Assembly (NCBI GenBank): GCA_963556495.2
Contig: OY747702.1
Location: 6,761,001-6,825,000 of the forward strand
From: Valencia hispanica
Taxonomy: Eukaryota; Chordata; Actinopteri; Cyprinodontiformes; Valenciidae
Direction of reading: 5' to 3'
Length of the DNA stretch: 64,000 nt
Positions 33,758-45,417 of this stretch are shown here, one piece after another (position 1 is the stretch's first letter; every line of letters starts with the position of its first letter). A program made the position numbers and the translations under genes. A model generated the notes under the pieces. The model was not told the origin of the DNA, made no database searches, and was given only the letters and a program-made list of their open reading frames with translations.

Positions 33758-34484
33758 ATTAAAGACATAGTTGCTCTTTAAGATTTTTATACCCCATCTT
33801 ATCACATCCCATTAACTGGGAACATGGCATAATTTTGCTTTACAGAAAATGAAAAAAACCAAACCATGATATGTGTCTGTAGCTAAAACCTTCCTGGTTT
33901 GTTTATGTCTTCTGGAACTGTCTGACAAGATGTTAAACAGCAGAAATATAAAAAAAACACAAGTCAGAGATGTAACCCACATAAAGTCTGCCATGAGTGA
34001 AACAAAGGGTGTATTTCACTGAGAATGACAGAGAGGTATATAATTAACAGTACCTAGCATGCGCCTTGAGCTGCTCCAGATGTTTTTGCTTATTATTGAG
34101 AATCAACAGCTGGGCATCCCCCAACACTAACAACAGGCACAATCCTGCACTGATTCATTTTCATCAAGGCTGTGATCAAAAGGAACACATTTAATTCATG
34201 CTGCAAACAAAACTTTCTGAAGTCTGCCAAATGATCTTCTCTCTCAAATAATCAAATGTACATATTTCCAACACTGTGAGGGAGTACAGCATAGTAATAA
34301 CCACAACTTTTCTAATCCACCAAGTGAAAGGCTCATGTTGTTTGGTTTGACTATGAATAACTATTGATAAAAGTCAAAGGAAATTCATTTAGATCAAAAT
34401 TACCAAGTCGGGGCACCACCTGGTTGTCAGGAAATAATTGCCAAATACTGTGTTTTCAAACAGCATGATTCTGCTCATATAGAG

Positions 34485-34600
34485 TTGAAACCAGATGTTT
34501 ACATACACCAAATTAAAAGACACATACATTTTTTTTCTCACTGATTGAAGTTAAATCAAAGCAAACTTTTCTAGTTTTAGGTCATCTAGAATTAAAAAAT
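34485..34600. repeat. Isolated Tc1-like terminus
   Basis: GAGTTGAAACCAGATGTTTACATACACC followed by ATTAAAAGACACATAC matches the left end of the Tc1-like relic at 31515. No transposase follows. Confidence 0.5.
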
Positions 34601-35294
34601 ATTTCTATTTGCTAAATACCACAAAAAATTTAAAACATTAGCAACATTTCTGGTGGTCTGTGACCATGCGTGGCGAATGAACAAAGGGGGCTGTGGCGGA
34701 ATTTGCTGATTCAATAAAAAAAGAGAAAAGCCGTTGTTGTGGCTGCTCTTGGTCTAGCTGCTGGTAAGGCATTCTGCTTGGACCAGATCAAGTGACAAGC
34801 ATGGGCAGAGCAGTGGTTTGTCTTTAGGACTGTGGAGGAGTGCAACAAGCTCAGACAGAGACAGCGTCTCTTCTTGGGAAATCTGTAATTCCTTTTCTAC
34901 AGGAGCTCAGATAAGACAGGTATAGGCTTATTTTTCAGCCAGAAAACATATGCTGGATGCACAAACAGAAACTTTGGATCCAAGGTTCCTTTCACAATGC
35001 AATCCTGGGCATAATCCAGTTTTGTTAAACTATTATGCCATGTGATCACGCAGCAAAACTCCTCCTTCTTGGAAACTATGATGGAAATGGGTTAATGCAG
35101 TCTATTCTGGAGTTCAGTTTTTTCCATTCTCTTTTGTTCTCTATATAAAGTTCAGTCCTTCATGGCTGGGCCAAACACTCAACACTTCACCACAGAACTC
35201 CCCACTTACCCATCCAGATCAGACTAGGAATGATGACACTGAGTAAAGATAGCTAAAACTAGAGGCTGTTGAAGCAATTGCATTATAATCTGTT

Positions 35295-35573
35295 TGTCAG
35301 GTGTCCAGGTTGCTGTACGGACCCACACGCAGACGCAGGTAAAATGTAATGGTATTTATTGACGATGACAATGATGAAGGCTGGAGTGGAGGGACAAAGA
35401 AAGAACACCAGACTGACGGGATACAAGCAGGAGAGAGAAAGTATGAACCGACAGGGAGTGAGAGGAGGTGAAGGGCTTAAATACACAGAGGGAATGAGGA
35501 TCAGGTGGTGACTGGGATTGGACACAGGTGCAGACAATGATTAGACAGGTTCTGATACTGTAGGCTGTTAACA
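35295..35573 (-). mobile_element. Probable solo LTR of an LTR retrotransposon
   Basis: Read on the minus strand it starts TGTTAACAGCC, has a TATA-like GTATTTAAGCCC about 100 bases in, a pyrimidine-rich leader, a CAATAAATACC polyadenylation signal, and ends GGACACCTGACA. This promoter, leader and poly(A) order, with TG...CA-type ends, is that of a retrotransposon LTR (Ty3/Gypsy-like tracts of this style are common in fish). No flanking target duplication was found, so the exact ends are unsure. No coding region adjoins it. Confidence 0.5.
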
Positions 35574-36038
35574 TCTATATGAAAACCGAGCCAGACATGT
35601 GTCTAACATAAAGAAAGGTTTCAATCTTCTACAAAGTGATCTTGTTCGTGAACACTGACAAAACTCACTCACCAAATGACCCGTCGCTTAGTCCTGCACA
35701 GGCCCAGACCCCTGAATGCAAACAAACCAATAGCATTCAACCACCAGTTTCACGGAAACAAACAGACTTGGACATTCTCACCTTCTCGCTCCATAAAGAA
35801 ACTTTAGGACATGCAACAAATTTGTGGTTTTCTGGGGTGTATTTGTATTTTAACACACAAATGTGGTTAAACGATGTGCCTGTGGCACATGCAAAAGTGA
35901 TACACTGTATCTAGAGAGGATAAGCAACAAACTTTATTTTATCAAGTTTCCCCCCCCAGAAAAAAAAGGACAAATGTCTCCGTTGGATATAGATGTGTGG
36001 CAGAGAGCACAGTCAACTCAGCAAGACCCCTAAAAAAA

Positions 36039-36843
36039 GTTTGTAGTAGGGCTGTCAAAATTAATGCATTAATGCGGGTCGATTAATTTGTGGAATTAAT
36101 GCCATTAATTTTTTTGACGCAATTAACACATGCACAGAATGACCTGCCCTGTTTACCCCACAATTAAACCTGCGCTGCTTTCAGTGCTCGCTTGTCACGT
36201 AAACAGCATGACAACCGTTTGATAACTGCAAATGATAACAGTGGGAACCAGGGAGTAATGTAAAGGTTCGGTGTTGATAAATAAATAATCCCTCTATTAG
36301 TCAGAAATTTCAATTAAAAAATACTTAATTCCTCCCAGAAAGAAATTAAGTGTTGTTGTAGCTCATATTATTTAATTTTTCAAGGAGCTGTTGTAAATCC
36401 TGATGGCTGTAAGCAGGAATGATCTCCTGTAGCAGTCTGCATCGCAGCAAAACTGAAGAAGCCTCTGACCGAAGACACAATTGTTGTAGGATAGTCCCAT
36501 GAAGAGGATGCTCAGGGTTGTCCAAAATTGAATAAGAAACTGTCAGCTTTACATTCAGAAAATGTTAACCAGTTAGTTTGTCTTAGCAACTGGCTAAAAG
36601 ATTAATAGGTAAAAAGCTCCACGTGTAAATGTGATTGTGGAATTCAAAACAAATGTTCCATGCATCTCTCCTGTATTTCCTTAAATAAAAAGAGCAACAG
36701 CTTCCGGTTTCGTCGCTTATTTACACCAAAAGTTTTACTTTTTCGGTCATATTTGGGAATGTTAATTAATCTTGATTAATTTACAGCTACCCTGTGATTA
36801 ATTAGATAAAAAAATTTAATCGTTTGACAGCCCTAGTTTGTAG
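36039..36843. mobile_element. hAT-type non-autonomous transposon with perfect 8-bp TSD
   Basis: The element 36047-36835 has terminal inverted repeats TAGGGCTGTCAAA (36047-36059) and TTTGACAGCCCTA (36823-36835). It is flanked by an exact 8-base duplication GTTTGTAG at 36039-36046 and 36836-36843, which is diagnostic of hAT transposition. Subterminal TTAAT repeats are typical. The 789-bp body has no transposase and contains a Rex1-like LINE fragment. Confidence 0.93.
36290..36545 (-). repeat. Rex1-like LINE 3' fragment inside the hAT element
   Basis: Matches the last part of the LINE at 37330-37560 almost block by block (GGAGCTGTTGTA, GATGGCTGTAAGCAGGA, AAACTGAAGAAGCCTC, GATGCTCAGGGTTGTCC) with the same 3' end style (AAATACTTAATT). 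It lies between the hAT ends, so either the LINE inserted into the hAT element or the family carries it. Confidence 0.8.
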
Positions 36844-36913
36844 ACATTCTTGTTAAGGCAGTGGTCTTGTACAATCTTAGCAATCAGGTCATATAGGTTA
36901 AGCACGTAAAGCC

Positions 36914-37185
36914 TAGTGCAGTGGTTCTAAATTATTCTCTGTCATGCCCCCCTAGGGAACAAACATGTTTTTCAAATGTTTAAAAAAAACAGGGAAAATT
37001 TTCAAAGAGCAACAAAAATTGAGAAAAACATCAGAAACAGAATCTAGTGGCATGGTGCTGTAAGTGGTTCCACTCATTTCAAGAAGATTCTGGGGTTCCA
37101 TCCTGGCCAAGGCATCCTGTGTGGAGTTAGTGCAGTGGTTCTCAATTACCTTTTGTCACCCCCCCCCCCCCCCTAAGGGAACATA
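36914..37185 (+). repeat. Direct repeats flanking a SINE head
   Basis: TAGTGCAGTGGTTCTAAATT... at 36914 and TAGTGCAGTGGTTCTCAATT... at 37128 are two copies of one C-tract-containing sequence (both reach CCCCC-TA-GGGAACA). Between them, 37048-37127 reads like a decayed tRNA-derived SINE head: GCATGGTGCTG..., GGGGTTCCATCCTGG (B box) and CTGTGTGGAGT, the familiar V-SINE-type run. Confidence 0.5.
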
Positions 37186-37324
37186 AAGTTTTTAACCCCT
37201 ATGAAATCCTTTTCATTATTTTCCTAATTCTCCTTCATTTTTTCCAGAATATCACTTTTTCCATCTTTATTTTTCTGAATTCAGACCATTTTTATTCACC
37301 CAAAAAGTGTGTAATTATTGAATT

Positions 37325-40135
37325 AAATTCAAAATTCAAAAATACTTTATTGATCCCAAGGGAAATTAAGCTTTGGTATAGCTCATATAATTAATTATTT
37401 AAGGAGTTGTTATAGATGATGATGGCTGTGGGCAGGAAGGATTTCCAGTAGCGGTCTGTATTGCAGCGAAACTGAAGAAGCCTCCGACTGAAGACGCTCT
37501 GTTGTTGTATGACAGTCTCATGAACAGGATGCTCAGGGTTGTCCATAATTTTTTTGATTTTATGAAGAATTCTTCTTTGCATCATTATCTCCAGAGGTTT
37601 CACAGTCGTCAACAGAACAGAACCAGCCTTCTTTATCAGGTTGTTTAGCCTTTTTAAATCCCTGACTCTGATGCTGCTACCTCAACAAATGATGGCTGAA
37701 GAGATTACACTCTCCAAAGGAGAGGACTGGTCAGGTGGAAGTCTGAACTGTACAGAGTGAAAAGGACTGGTGAGAGTACGGTCCCCTGTGGTGCTACTGT
37801 GCTGCTGACCACCTGGTTTGACACACAATTCTTCAGTCTCACAAACTGTGGTCTGTTTGTCAGGTAGTCATTGATCCAGGCTATTGTTGAGGGCTCCACC
37901 TGTGTCTTTAGAAGTTTCTGACAAAGCAAATCAAGCTGAATTGTGTTAAATGCACTGGAGAAATCAAAGAACATGATCCTCACAGTGCTGGCTGCTTTGT
38001 CCAGATGACAGTGGGTTGGTTGAAGCAGGTGGATGATGGCATCTTCAACTGCAACTCCACAGCGATAAGCAAACTGCAGGGGGTCCTGATATGTTCTTGT
38101 TTGCTTACTCAGGGGTGCCAACAGGAGTCTCTCTAGGACTTTCATGATGTGGGATGTCAGGGCAACAGGTCTATAGTTATTAATGACTGATGGGTGAGTT
38201 CTCTTTTGTACTAGAACAAGGCAGGATGTCTTCCACAACACTGGAACCTTCTCCTGAATTAGGCTAAGGTTGAAGAGGTGCTGTAGAATCCCACAGAGTT
38301 GAACTGCACAGGCCCTCATGACTCTGGGGCTGACACCATCTGGACCTGCAGCCTTGTTCAGGTTCAGTTTGTCCAGCTGCCTCTTCACCTGACTTTTGAA
38401 GACAGACAAGTGGGAGGGGGAGGCATTTCCTGACTTGGTTGAAGTCAAACTTATGGAATCAGAGGAGTCCATGGCTGAGGTGAAGGATAAAACATCCGAG
38501 GTGTAACAGGAAAGCTGTTGATCAGTGGAGGGTGGGATATCTGTTTGGCTGGGAACCGTAGAGGGGGATGCTTAGCTAGTTCCTGAACTGAACCTGTTGA
38601 AAAATGTGTTCAGTTCATTGGCTCTGTCCAGACTTAAATCTATCCAATCCTTCCTGCCCTTAAAGCCTGTGATCTTTCTCATTCCTAACCAGACATCTCT
38701 GATATTGTTCCTCTGTAGTTTGTTTTCCAGCTTCTTCCTGTATGCCTCCTTGCTGTCTCTGATCTTGACCTTAAGTTGCTTCTGTATACTCCTCAATAAT
38801 TCCCTGTCTCCATCCCTAAAGACTCATTTTTTTCTTGTTTAGCAGTTCCTTCAGGTCACTGGTGATCCAGGGTTTGTTATTAGGGAAGCATCTCACTGTT
38901 CTGGTGGGGTTGATGTTGTCCACACAGCAGTTTATATAGTCAGTCACACACTCAGTCATGGCATTGATGTCCTCTCCATGTGCCTGGCAAAGGGTCATCC
39001 AGTCTGTGGTCGCAAAACAACCCTGCAGGGCTTCTTCAGCTTCCTGTGACCATTTTCTCACAGTTTGTTTTGTCACAGGTTGCCTCTGAACAAGTGGTTT
39101 ATATTCTGAACAGAGAAAAACAAGATTGTGATCGGATTGTCCCAGAGGAGGTCTTGGTTTGGACATGTATGCATCATTTATATTTGCATAAAAAAAAATC
39201 CAAGGTCTTGTTTTCACTTGTGGAGCGGCTGACAAACTGTTGAAATGTTGGAAGTGTAGTAGAGAGAGAGACATGATTAAAATCACCAGATATTGCCACA
39301 AATGCATTGGGGTGCTGTGTCTGTAGCTTAGCAACAACGGAACTGATGACATCACATGCTTTGTCGGCAACGGCTGAAGTTGGAATGTAAACAACAGCCA
39401 AAATTACACTGGTGAACTCTCTTGGTAAATAATATGGACGAAAGCTTACTGCCAAGAGTTCGACCTCTGGGCTGCAGAGACGACACTCAACAGTAACATG
39501 TCTTGGATGACACCATCTGTTGTTGACAAGCACTTCTACTCCACCTCCTTTTCCTGCTCGTCTTCAGATCTCTGTCTGCTCGTACAGTCAGGAAGCCTGG
39601 CAGAAAAACGTTGGAGTCGAGGATATGATCCTGCAGCCACGTCTCAGTAAAACACATAACACTGCATTCCTGGTACTCAGGCTGAGTCCTTGTAAGGGTT
39701 TGGAGTTCATCCATCTTGTTGGCCAGTGATCTCACATTGCCCATTACGATCAATGGAAGAGATGGTTTGAACTTCCTCTTTCTCTTTCTTGTCTCCTTTT
39801 TGCCCCTGCTCTGCATCCACGTCTCCTCCTTATCTACTCATCAGGGATTTGTGGCTTCAATTGAGGTATTATTTCAGCTTTTGCTATGTTAATCAGCTGC
39901 TCCCGGCTGTAAACCACATTGTTCCCATGGTTACGCATCATAACAAGATATCAAAAATTGAAAGATGTACAGCAAAAATCCTTCCAGCTTCACAGCTCCA
40001 AAAACTAGAAAGTATACAGGTAAAAAAAATGCAATCTTCCTCAAGAAAAAAGAGGAACCAATGTAGAAAACTTAATATTTAGCCAACAGAGCCACTCCAA
40101 CATGCAGCCACCCAGAGCACCGCAATTCTAGAATT
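37325..40135 (-). pseudogene. Rex1-like LINE, nearly full length but broken
   Basis: Minus strand. The 5' end is near 40130 (GGTGCTCTGGGTGGCTGCATG). Endonuclease pieces lie in three frames: 39816-39487 (VMGNVRSLANKMDELQ, CFTETWL), 39533-39174 (VAISGDFNHVSL) and 39394-38816 (SDHNLVFL). RT follows at 38472-37705: [66 protein letters not shown] deletion then removes the catalytic palm, and the last C-terminal stretch (37612-37391) follows. The 3' end is AATAAAGTATTTTTGAATTT, identical in style to the element ending at 57565. Frameshifts and the missing palm make it dead. It is antisense in the GFRA intron. Confidence 0.9.
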
Positions 40136-40139
40136 GTAT

Positions 40140-40210
40140 AGAGATTTATATTATATTTAATTAATTAACTATTAATATTATAATAATATTAATATTAATT
40201 AATTAATCTC
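40140..40210. repeat. AT-rich palindromic tract
   Basis: TTAATTAATTAACTATTAATATTATAATAATATTAATATTAATTAATTAAT-type sequence, self-complementary over most of its length, just upstream of the 5' end of the LINE. Confidence 0.7.
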
Positions 40211-40949
40211 TTACCACCAAACCATGTCCCATAAAGAGACCTGGTAACAGTAAATCCTCGTGTTTATTTCCATAATGATCAGGACCTTTGTGCATTTTTA
40301 TTTTCTAACTCTGTCCCAGGACCCACTGAAATAAATGTCAGTGTTTTTGTGTTTAGCTCTCATGTTCCTGCAGCCCTCCGTTTGCATTGCTTGCTCTTTT
40401 TTTCCCCTTAAGGCACACAGAGTTGGCTTCTTCTCTTTTTTTTTGATGTGACTCTTCACTATCAGTGGTCGTCACCCTGATCTGCCAGCACTTATAGATG
40501 GGTTGTTCTCCCGATTCATAGACATCGTTAGCCATGACTTTTGCACGTTTTTCTTTTTTTTTGGAAGACGTTTGTGTTTCTGTGAGTTTTTCCCACCATG
40601 GCTGGCTGGTTTATTCTGTCTGTGTGGAGTGGAGGGCCAACCCCAGGTAACAATAGATAGCCTACTAGAGCTGCCGCCACCAGATCAATACAGGAACACC
40701 GTTTAATTGTGTATTCCATATTGTTTGTTAAATTCGGATTTCATAGAGTCCTACTCCGTCAGTTCTATCTGTGTAGACTGCTTCTTCTGCTGGGTTGAAC
40801 AGGCAGCCTGTTGATAAGTTTGAGCACTGCTGCCACCTAGTGACTGGAGACTTAAACATCATTCAAGCTTGAATAAAGACAAAAATGTTCTCCTGCCTTT
40901 CGTAAGTAAGGTGTGACGGTTTGTCCGAGTTGGCAACAGTAACTATAGC
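40211..40949. other. Intronic spacer
   Basis: Short frames at 40353-40719 on both strands show no domain. The 5' part may belong to the LINE promoter region. Nothing firm. Confidence 0.35.
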
Positions 40950-41640
40950 ATACCAATTTATTTATATAGCACTTTCAGAAGCAAAAAGGTGATTGCACAA
41001 AGTGCTTTACAGGCAACCAAGCACCAAAAGGTGCAAGAGGCAAATAAACTGCAGAAAAGAAGTTTAAAACATAACTTAAAATCAATTAAATTAGGCAAAA
41101 CATTGATAAAAGGAAGAATTGATAAAAGATGAATTAAAAGTTAAAACACATTACCGATAAAAATTAAACAAAACACATAATCAATAAAATAAATATCAAA
41201 GATTGGAAACAACATGTAAGAGAAGGTGAAGAACCAAATGCAATTGAAAAAGAATGGGTGTTTAACCGGGATTTAAAAACAGTAAAAGACGGAGACTGAT
41301 GTACCTGTAGGGGGTGAGCATTCCAAAGCTTGGGTGCCCAAGCCGAGAAAGGTCTTTCACCCCGTGACTTGCAGCGGGGACCTCGGGGTGGCCAGGAGAA
41401 CTCTGATCAGCTCACCTAAGTGCCCGAGTGGGAAGGTAAAAAGAAAGAAGTTCCACAAGATAGGCTGGTGCCAAACCGTGGAGACTTTTAAAAACAAAAA
41501 GTAAAATCTTTAAAGGGATACAGAATTCAATAGGGAGCCAATGGAGGGCTTTCAGGAGGGTGGGGCTTAGCAGGACTAAGCAACAGGTCAATTACATTTG
41601 AGAAGCTGCAGAACACAGTCTTAACTGACAATGTTTGTAC
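40950..41640 (-). repeat. LINE 3' UTR fragment (L2-type)
   Basis: Starts on the + strand with TTTATTTATATAGCACTTTCAGAAG ... AAAGTGCTTTACAGGC, the stem-type tail of fish L2 elements read in reverse. It continues with non-coding UTR-like sequence (GCATTCCAAAGCTTGGG, GGAGCCAATGGAGGG) that I recognise as the usual company of such tails. Confidence 0.6.
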
Positions 41641-42071
41641 CCAGAGGAGTTTGCTGAAATGCTAGGCTAATGTTAGCATGCTGACTCTGTGTTTTGATAT
41701 GATTAGGCTCGCAGACAAAACCTACTCTAAAAACGTTGTGTTTTGTATTGATTGTTGTAATGTTTAGCTTCTCACTGGAGGTTAAAGAGTGCAAAACAAA
41801 GGGTCGGCTAGTACTTTATTTCCTCAGGTACTCTGACACCTATTCATTCTGAAAAGCATTGATTGAGGCCAGCTGCAGGTTCCTGGGATAAGTACCAGAC
41901 AACAAGGAAATATTAAAGGTTAAAAACAACTATCACTGGAGTTTAACGAATCCATGGTGCTGTAAGCCCTATATAAAAATTTGATATGCCACACTGATTT
42001 TAAGTACTGTAAATGTGAAGCTATTGTAAATGATACTGCAGCTTTCACTTAATCTGTCTCCATCCCAACAG

Positions 42072-42293
42072 GTGGTAGAGAGTGAGGAAGAGGAAGAGTT
42101 AACACAGGCAGTTGAAGAGGAGGAGGGTGATGAAGGTGGCCAGTTTGATGTCATCCCGCTCTACTCAGAAAGGGCCACGGTCTCCAACCTGGGTTCATCT
42201 GGAACAGGGGGGGCTGCGTCCCTCAGCGCCACCCCTACTAAACCAGTATTGCTGCTGCTTCTGCTCTTAACTGCAGCCCACAGCTGGGGGTAG
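42072..42293 (+). CDS. GFRA receptor terminal exon F: acidic stalk and GPI-anchor signal
   Basis: Acceptor CCCAACAG, entered in phase 0, stop TAG at 42291-42293; 73 codons. It starts VVESEEEEELTQAVEEEEGD, an acidic run, then a serine/glycine/alanine-rich stretch (SNLGSSGTGGAASLSATPT) and a C-terminal hydrophobic block (PVLLLLLLLTAAHSWG). Small residues followed by a hydrophobic tail at the very C-terminus is the layout of a GPI-attachment signal, matching the membrane anchoring of all GFRA proteins; the cleavage site is probably within GSSGTGGAAS. The exon lies 18.6 kb after exon E. The ATG at 42030 upstream is intronic. With this exon the six exons join in frame without a stop (1031 nt: 2 leading bases plus 343 codons including the stop). 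Confidence 0.88.
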   Translation: MVESEEEEELTQAVEEEEGDEGGQFDVIPLYSERATVSNLGSSGTGGAASLSATPTKPVLLLLLLLTAAHSWG

Positions 42294-44525
42294 AAGAGTA
42301 CATACATAGAAGATACCCACACACACATATACACACTCATACATGTACACACTCACATCAAATGGTTCCGCAAACAGTCCTGGTCTGATTACTGAAAAGG
42401 TGCAGGAAACAGAGGAAGGAACTGGACTTTTCTATATTTTGTCAGAAGCATCTCCTGATGCCTGACTCTTGGTTTTCCTTTCTTTATTCACTCCAAACAT
42501 GACAAATGGCCTTTTTTTTATTTGGCTCTGACTGGAGTCACAGTGGGGTGTCCACATGCTACCTTTAACCAATGAGCACACCTTAATATGTATATAATAT
42601 TAGCACACAGATAATAGTCTCTTTGTTTTAAGTGGAATTCACAGGATCAGTGAACAGCTTCTTCACATTATCCCCTCAATCTAAACTATACGATGGAAAT
42701 TTGCTAATGCGTAAGCAAGACGCCAAAACAATTTGTTCACAAAATGTCTACCACCAGCACAAACATGGCACATTATTAAAAGGGAACCCAGTGTTTCCAT
42801 GGACTTGCAGAGCTGAAGTGGGAATAAGGGAAGAGCTCAAAAATGGCTAAAAGAGCTTAAAGGTTTAGCATCGGACACATTAATATCAGTGAATGTTACA
42901 AACTTCCTCTTATTTTGAAGTGATTATCATTTAGTTTTATAATGTAAATGCCATCACAGGTTATGGCTAGAATACTAGTTTAATCCTGACTGAAACTGTC
43001 TCTCCACTCTTCTTTTCCTGTCGCCCCCAAAAGCAGGAGAAGATGCAAGTCTGCATCAATGAAATCCCTTTAAAACTTGTTCCAGCTACACCTTCGGGCT
43101 TTGTAGTGACTAAAAAGTTATAAAGCATGATCCCTGTAGTCAGAGGTCGTGCTAGATATTTTTGTTGTCCGTAATTTTGACTGTCGGGGTCAAAAATATC
43201 CGGTCATAATACATTTTTACTTGTCAATTTTTAAGGTGATAACATATTCAGTACTACTTCTTTCTTTAATTCATTTTAAATAATATTTAATCCGTACAAG
43301 CTGAACAGAGAACTACATATAAAAAATTTAATTAAAAGATTGCACTTAAATTAGGAACAGTTCACCTGCTGTGGCCTCATAACTTCCTCCTGCTCCGCAT
43401 GGAACTAAAATGCACACCCACTTGTACGTAATCAAATGTTGGGGTTGCTACAGAGGTTATTTGTCCTGAGGTTTTGGATTTTTGCCTCAGGCAAATGACT
43501 TCTCATGGGGGTTTAGATGATGTTCTAGATGCTGAATCCATGGTCCGCTGCCACACTGGAGACTGGAATTAAGTTCCACTTCAGCCAGTTTTGAAATCAG
43601 GAAATCAGAAAGAATCTCCGAAAGAGCCATTTCCTGACCCACAAGCTATTGCTTCAGTGGGAGGAAATCCCACTGCATGCACCGGTGGTTGGCATGACAC
43701 CTGTCTCCTGGGAGCGAAACACTCCAAAGCTTCAGTAACTCTTTAACACGCTGTCAAGATGCATTGAGTACTGTGTCCAGGTCTGAGATGATGCTCAAAT
43801 GCTCTCATGGAAATCTTTTTTTATTTTTATTGATTTAGTAACATGTACTCTGTGTTAAAAATGTCTAAAAATGTTAAAAACATGGAAAATCTTCGGTTAA
43901 TGTGATCCCTGGTTATAGTTTTATTGTTATAAATTAAAGCTTTTATTTTCACAATTGGAGCCTATTCATTACAAGTAGCTGAGCAGGATTTTCAGTGAAC
44001 ACTGCTGAATGGGAGGAGTTACTCATCTGTGGACATAATCCCACTTTTGTCCTCCACTATGGCAAAATTCCTGGTCTCATAGTCAACTTGGGCCTTATTT
44101 AGGTGACTTCTGGAGGCAGTTAGTTTTACTGAATTTATTTAGCCCAACAGCACGTGACTGTTTTAAGTGTTTTATTTAAAAGTATATATTTTTTGTATGA
44201 TAGCTAAAGAGTCCAGGAAGTGCTAGTGATGGGGTCTGTCTGGCACAGATTTTTTTTTCTTTTCTAAAATGTAATGCATGAAATAAAACTTGTAAACTCA
44301 AAGTCAAATATCTCCATATCTTTACTGTATAATGCAACTATCCCTCTGCATAGAGTGCCATGGTGCAAACAGGTTAATTTAAAGATATGCAGATGACAAG
44401 TAACACTTTAATAGGTGCAAACTGGTCTAAGTGCTTGGATGTGAATACCCCACAGAGATGAAGGCTCCATAGCTTTAGTCAGAGCCTGTCTTTGTTTTTT
44501 GTTTTTTTACTGTTTTAAATAAATT
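42294..44525 (+). other. Probable 3' UTR of the GFRA gene
   Basis: No coding sequence follows the stop. The first canonical AATAAA signals I see downstream on this strand are at 44282 and 44518, which would imply a 3' UTR of about 2 kb; it includes the repeat at 43141-43913. Earlier ATTAAA variants (42776, 43332) could give shorter forms. Confidence 0.45.
43141..43913 (+). repeat. Interspersed repeat, copy 2 (hAT-like)
   Basis: Second copy of the repeat at 32285-32880. The ends CAGAGGTCGTGCTAGA and TTAATGTGATCCCTG are imperfect inverted repeats of the CAGGGGTxGxGxTA type seen in hAT elements. The flanks (CCTGTAGT and GTTATAGT) are only a partial match as a duplication. Non-coding. Confidence 0.55.
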
Positions 44526-45335
44526 ATGGTTGGTTGTTGGTCCCACTGGTTGTGACTCACCTTCTTGTGTGGGTCACCCTAACCATGACTGAATCTTAGT
44601 GGTTAGGAGGGGTTATTCACATGAACTTTATTGCAGTGATATATTGAGTGCTGCTTACTCTCCAGCCAGCATGAGTGACAAATTACACGGTTGTCCCTTA
44701 GTGTTTGATGAACATCAGGTGGCAGGTTCGTGATCTGTGTGTTTGTGAACTCACACTCAGGCATCAAACATTCAAATGCCCTTTGTTATAATTTGAGTCT
44801 AGCACTTCATCATTCCTACCCACGTCAGTGCAGCTATACATGTTGCAAAAAAAATGCGTGCACACCCATTTGCACACACACTGCTTCCCTCCGCACATTC
44901 AGCCGATGCAGCTCTTTCTCGCTTTATTGCTCTATTGCTGTCCTTGTCCTCCTCCCAGGTGATGCAGGACCAGGGCCCAAGCTGCTACAGGCGCTGATAT
45001 GAATTAAGCCGTCATAATAAAAACAATACACAAGAAACAATATGAGCTCTAAAATAAAATGGCAGAACAAATCAAATTGCTCCCCGGCAGGCAAAACACA
45101 CTTATACAGAGTTGGAAAAAACACATGCTACTTTTGACAGAGACTGAGACATAGTAGAGGGAGTGGGAAAGATAGATATGAAGGACAAATTAAGAAAAAA
45201 ATAAGGCCAAGTCCCTGTGTGGTCTTTGTGCGTTTGATGTTTTACTTGTTTTTAGTTGGGAGGCTGATAATCAGTCCCTGACAACATCTCTTTATCATCT
45301 GACAGGCTCCTGTGGGGGTGCAGGGTGGGCGGAGT

Positions 45336-45374
45336 GCGTGTGTGTGTAGGTGTGTGTGTGGGGGTGTGTGTGCG

Positions 45375-45405
<31 letters not shown>

Positions 45406-45417
45406 ATGCATGCAGTG
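45336..45417. repeat. (GT)n(GC)n-type microsatellite
   Basis: Imperfect GTGTGT run merging into GTGC tetranucleotides and ending in GCATGCATGCA. Confidence 0.95.

Noticed and set aside
44950..45002. Possible small 3' exon (CTCCCAG, then GATGCAGGACCAGGGCCC and TGA)
   Set aside because: Acceptor-like but only a few codons, no partner exon and no family signature.
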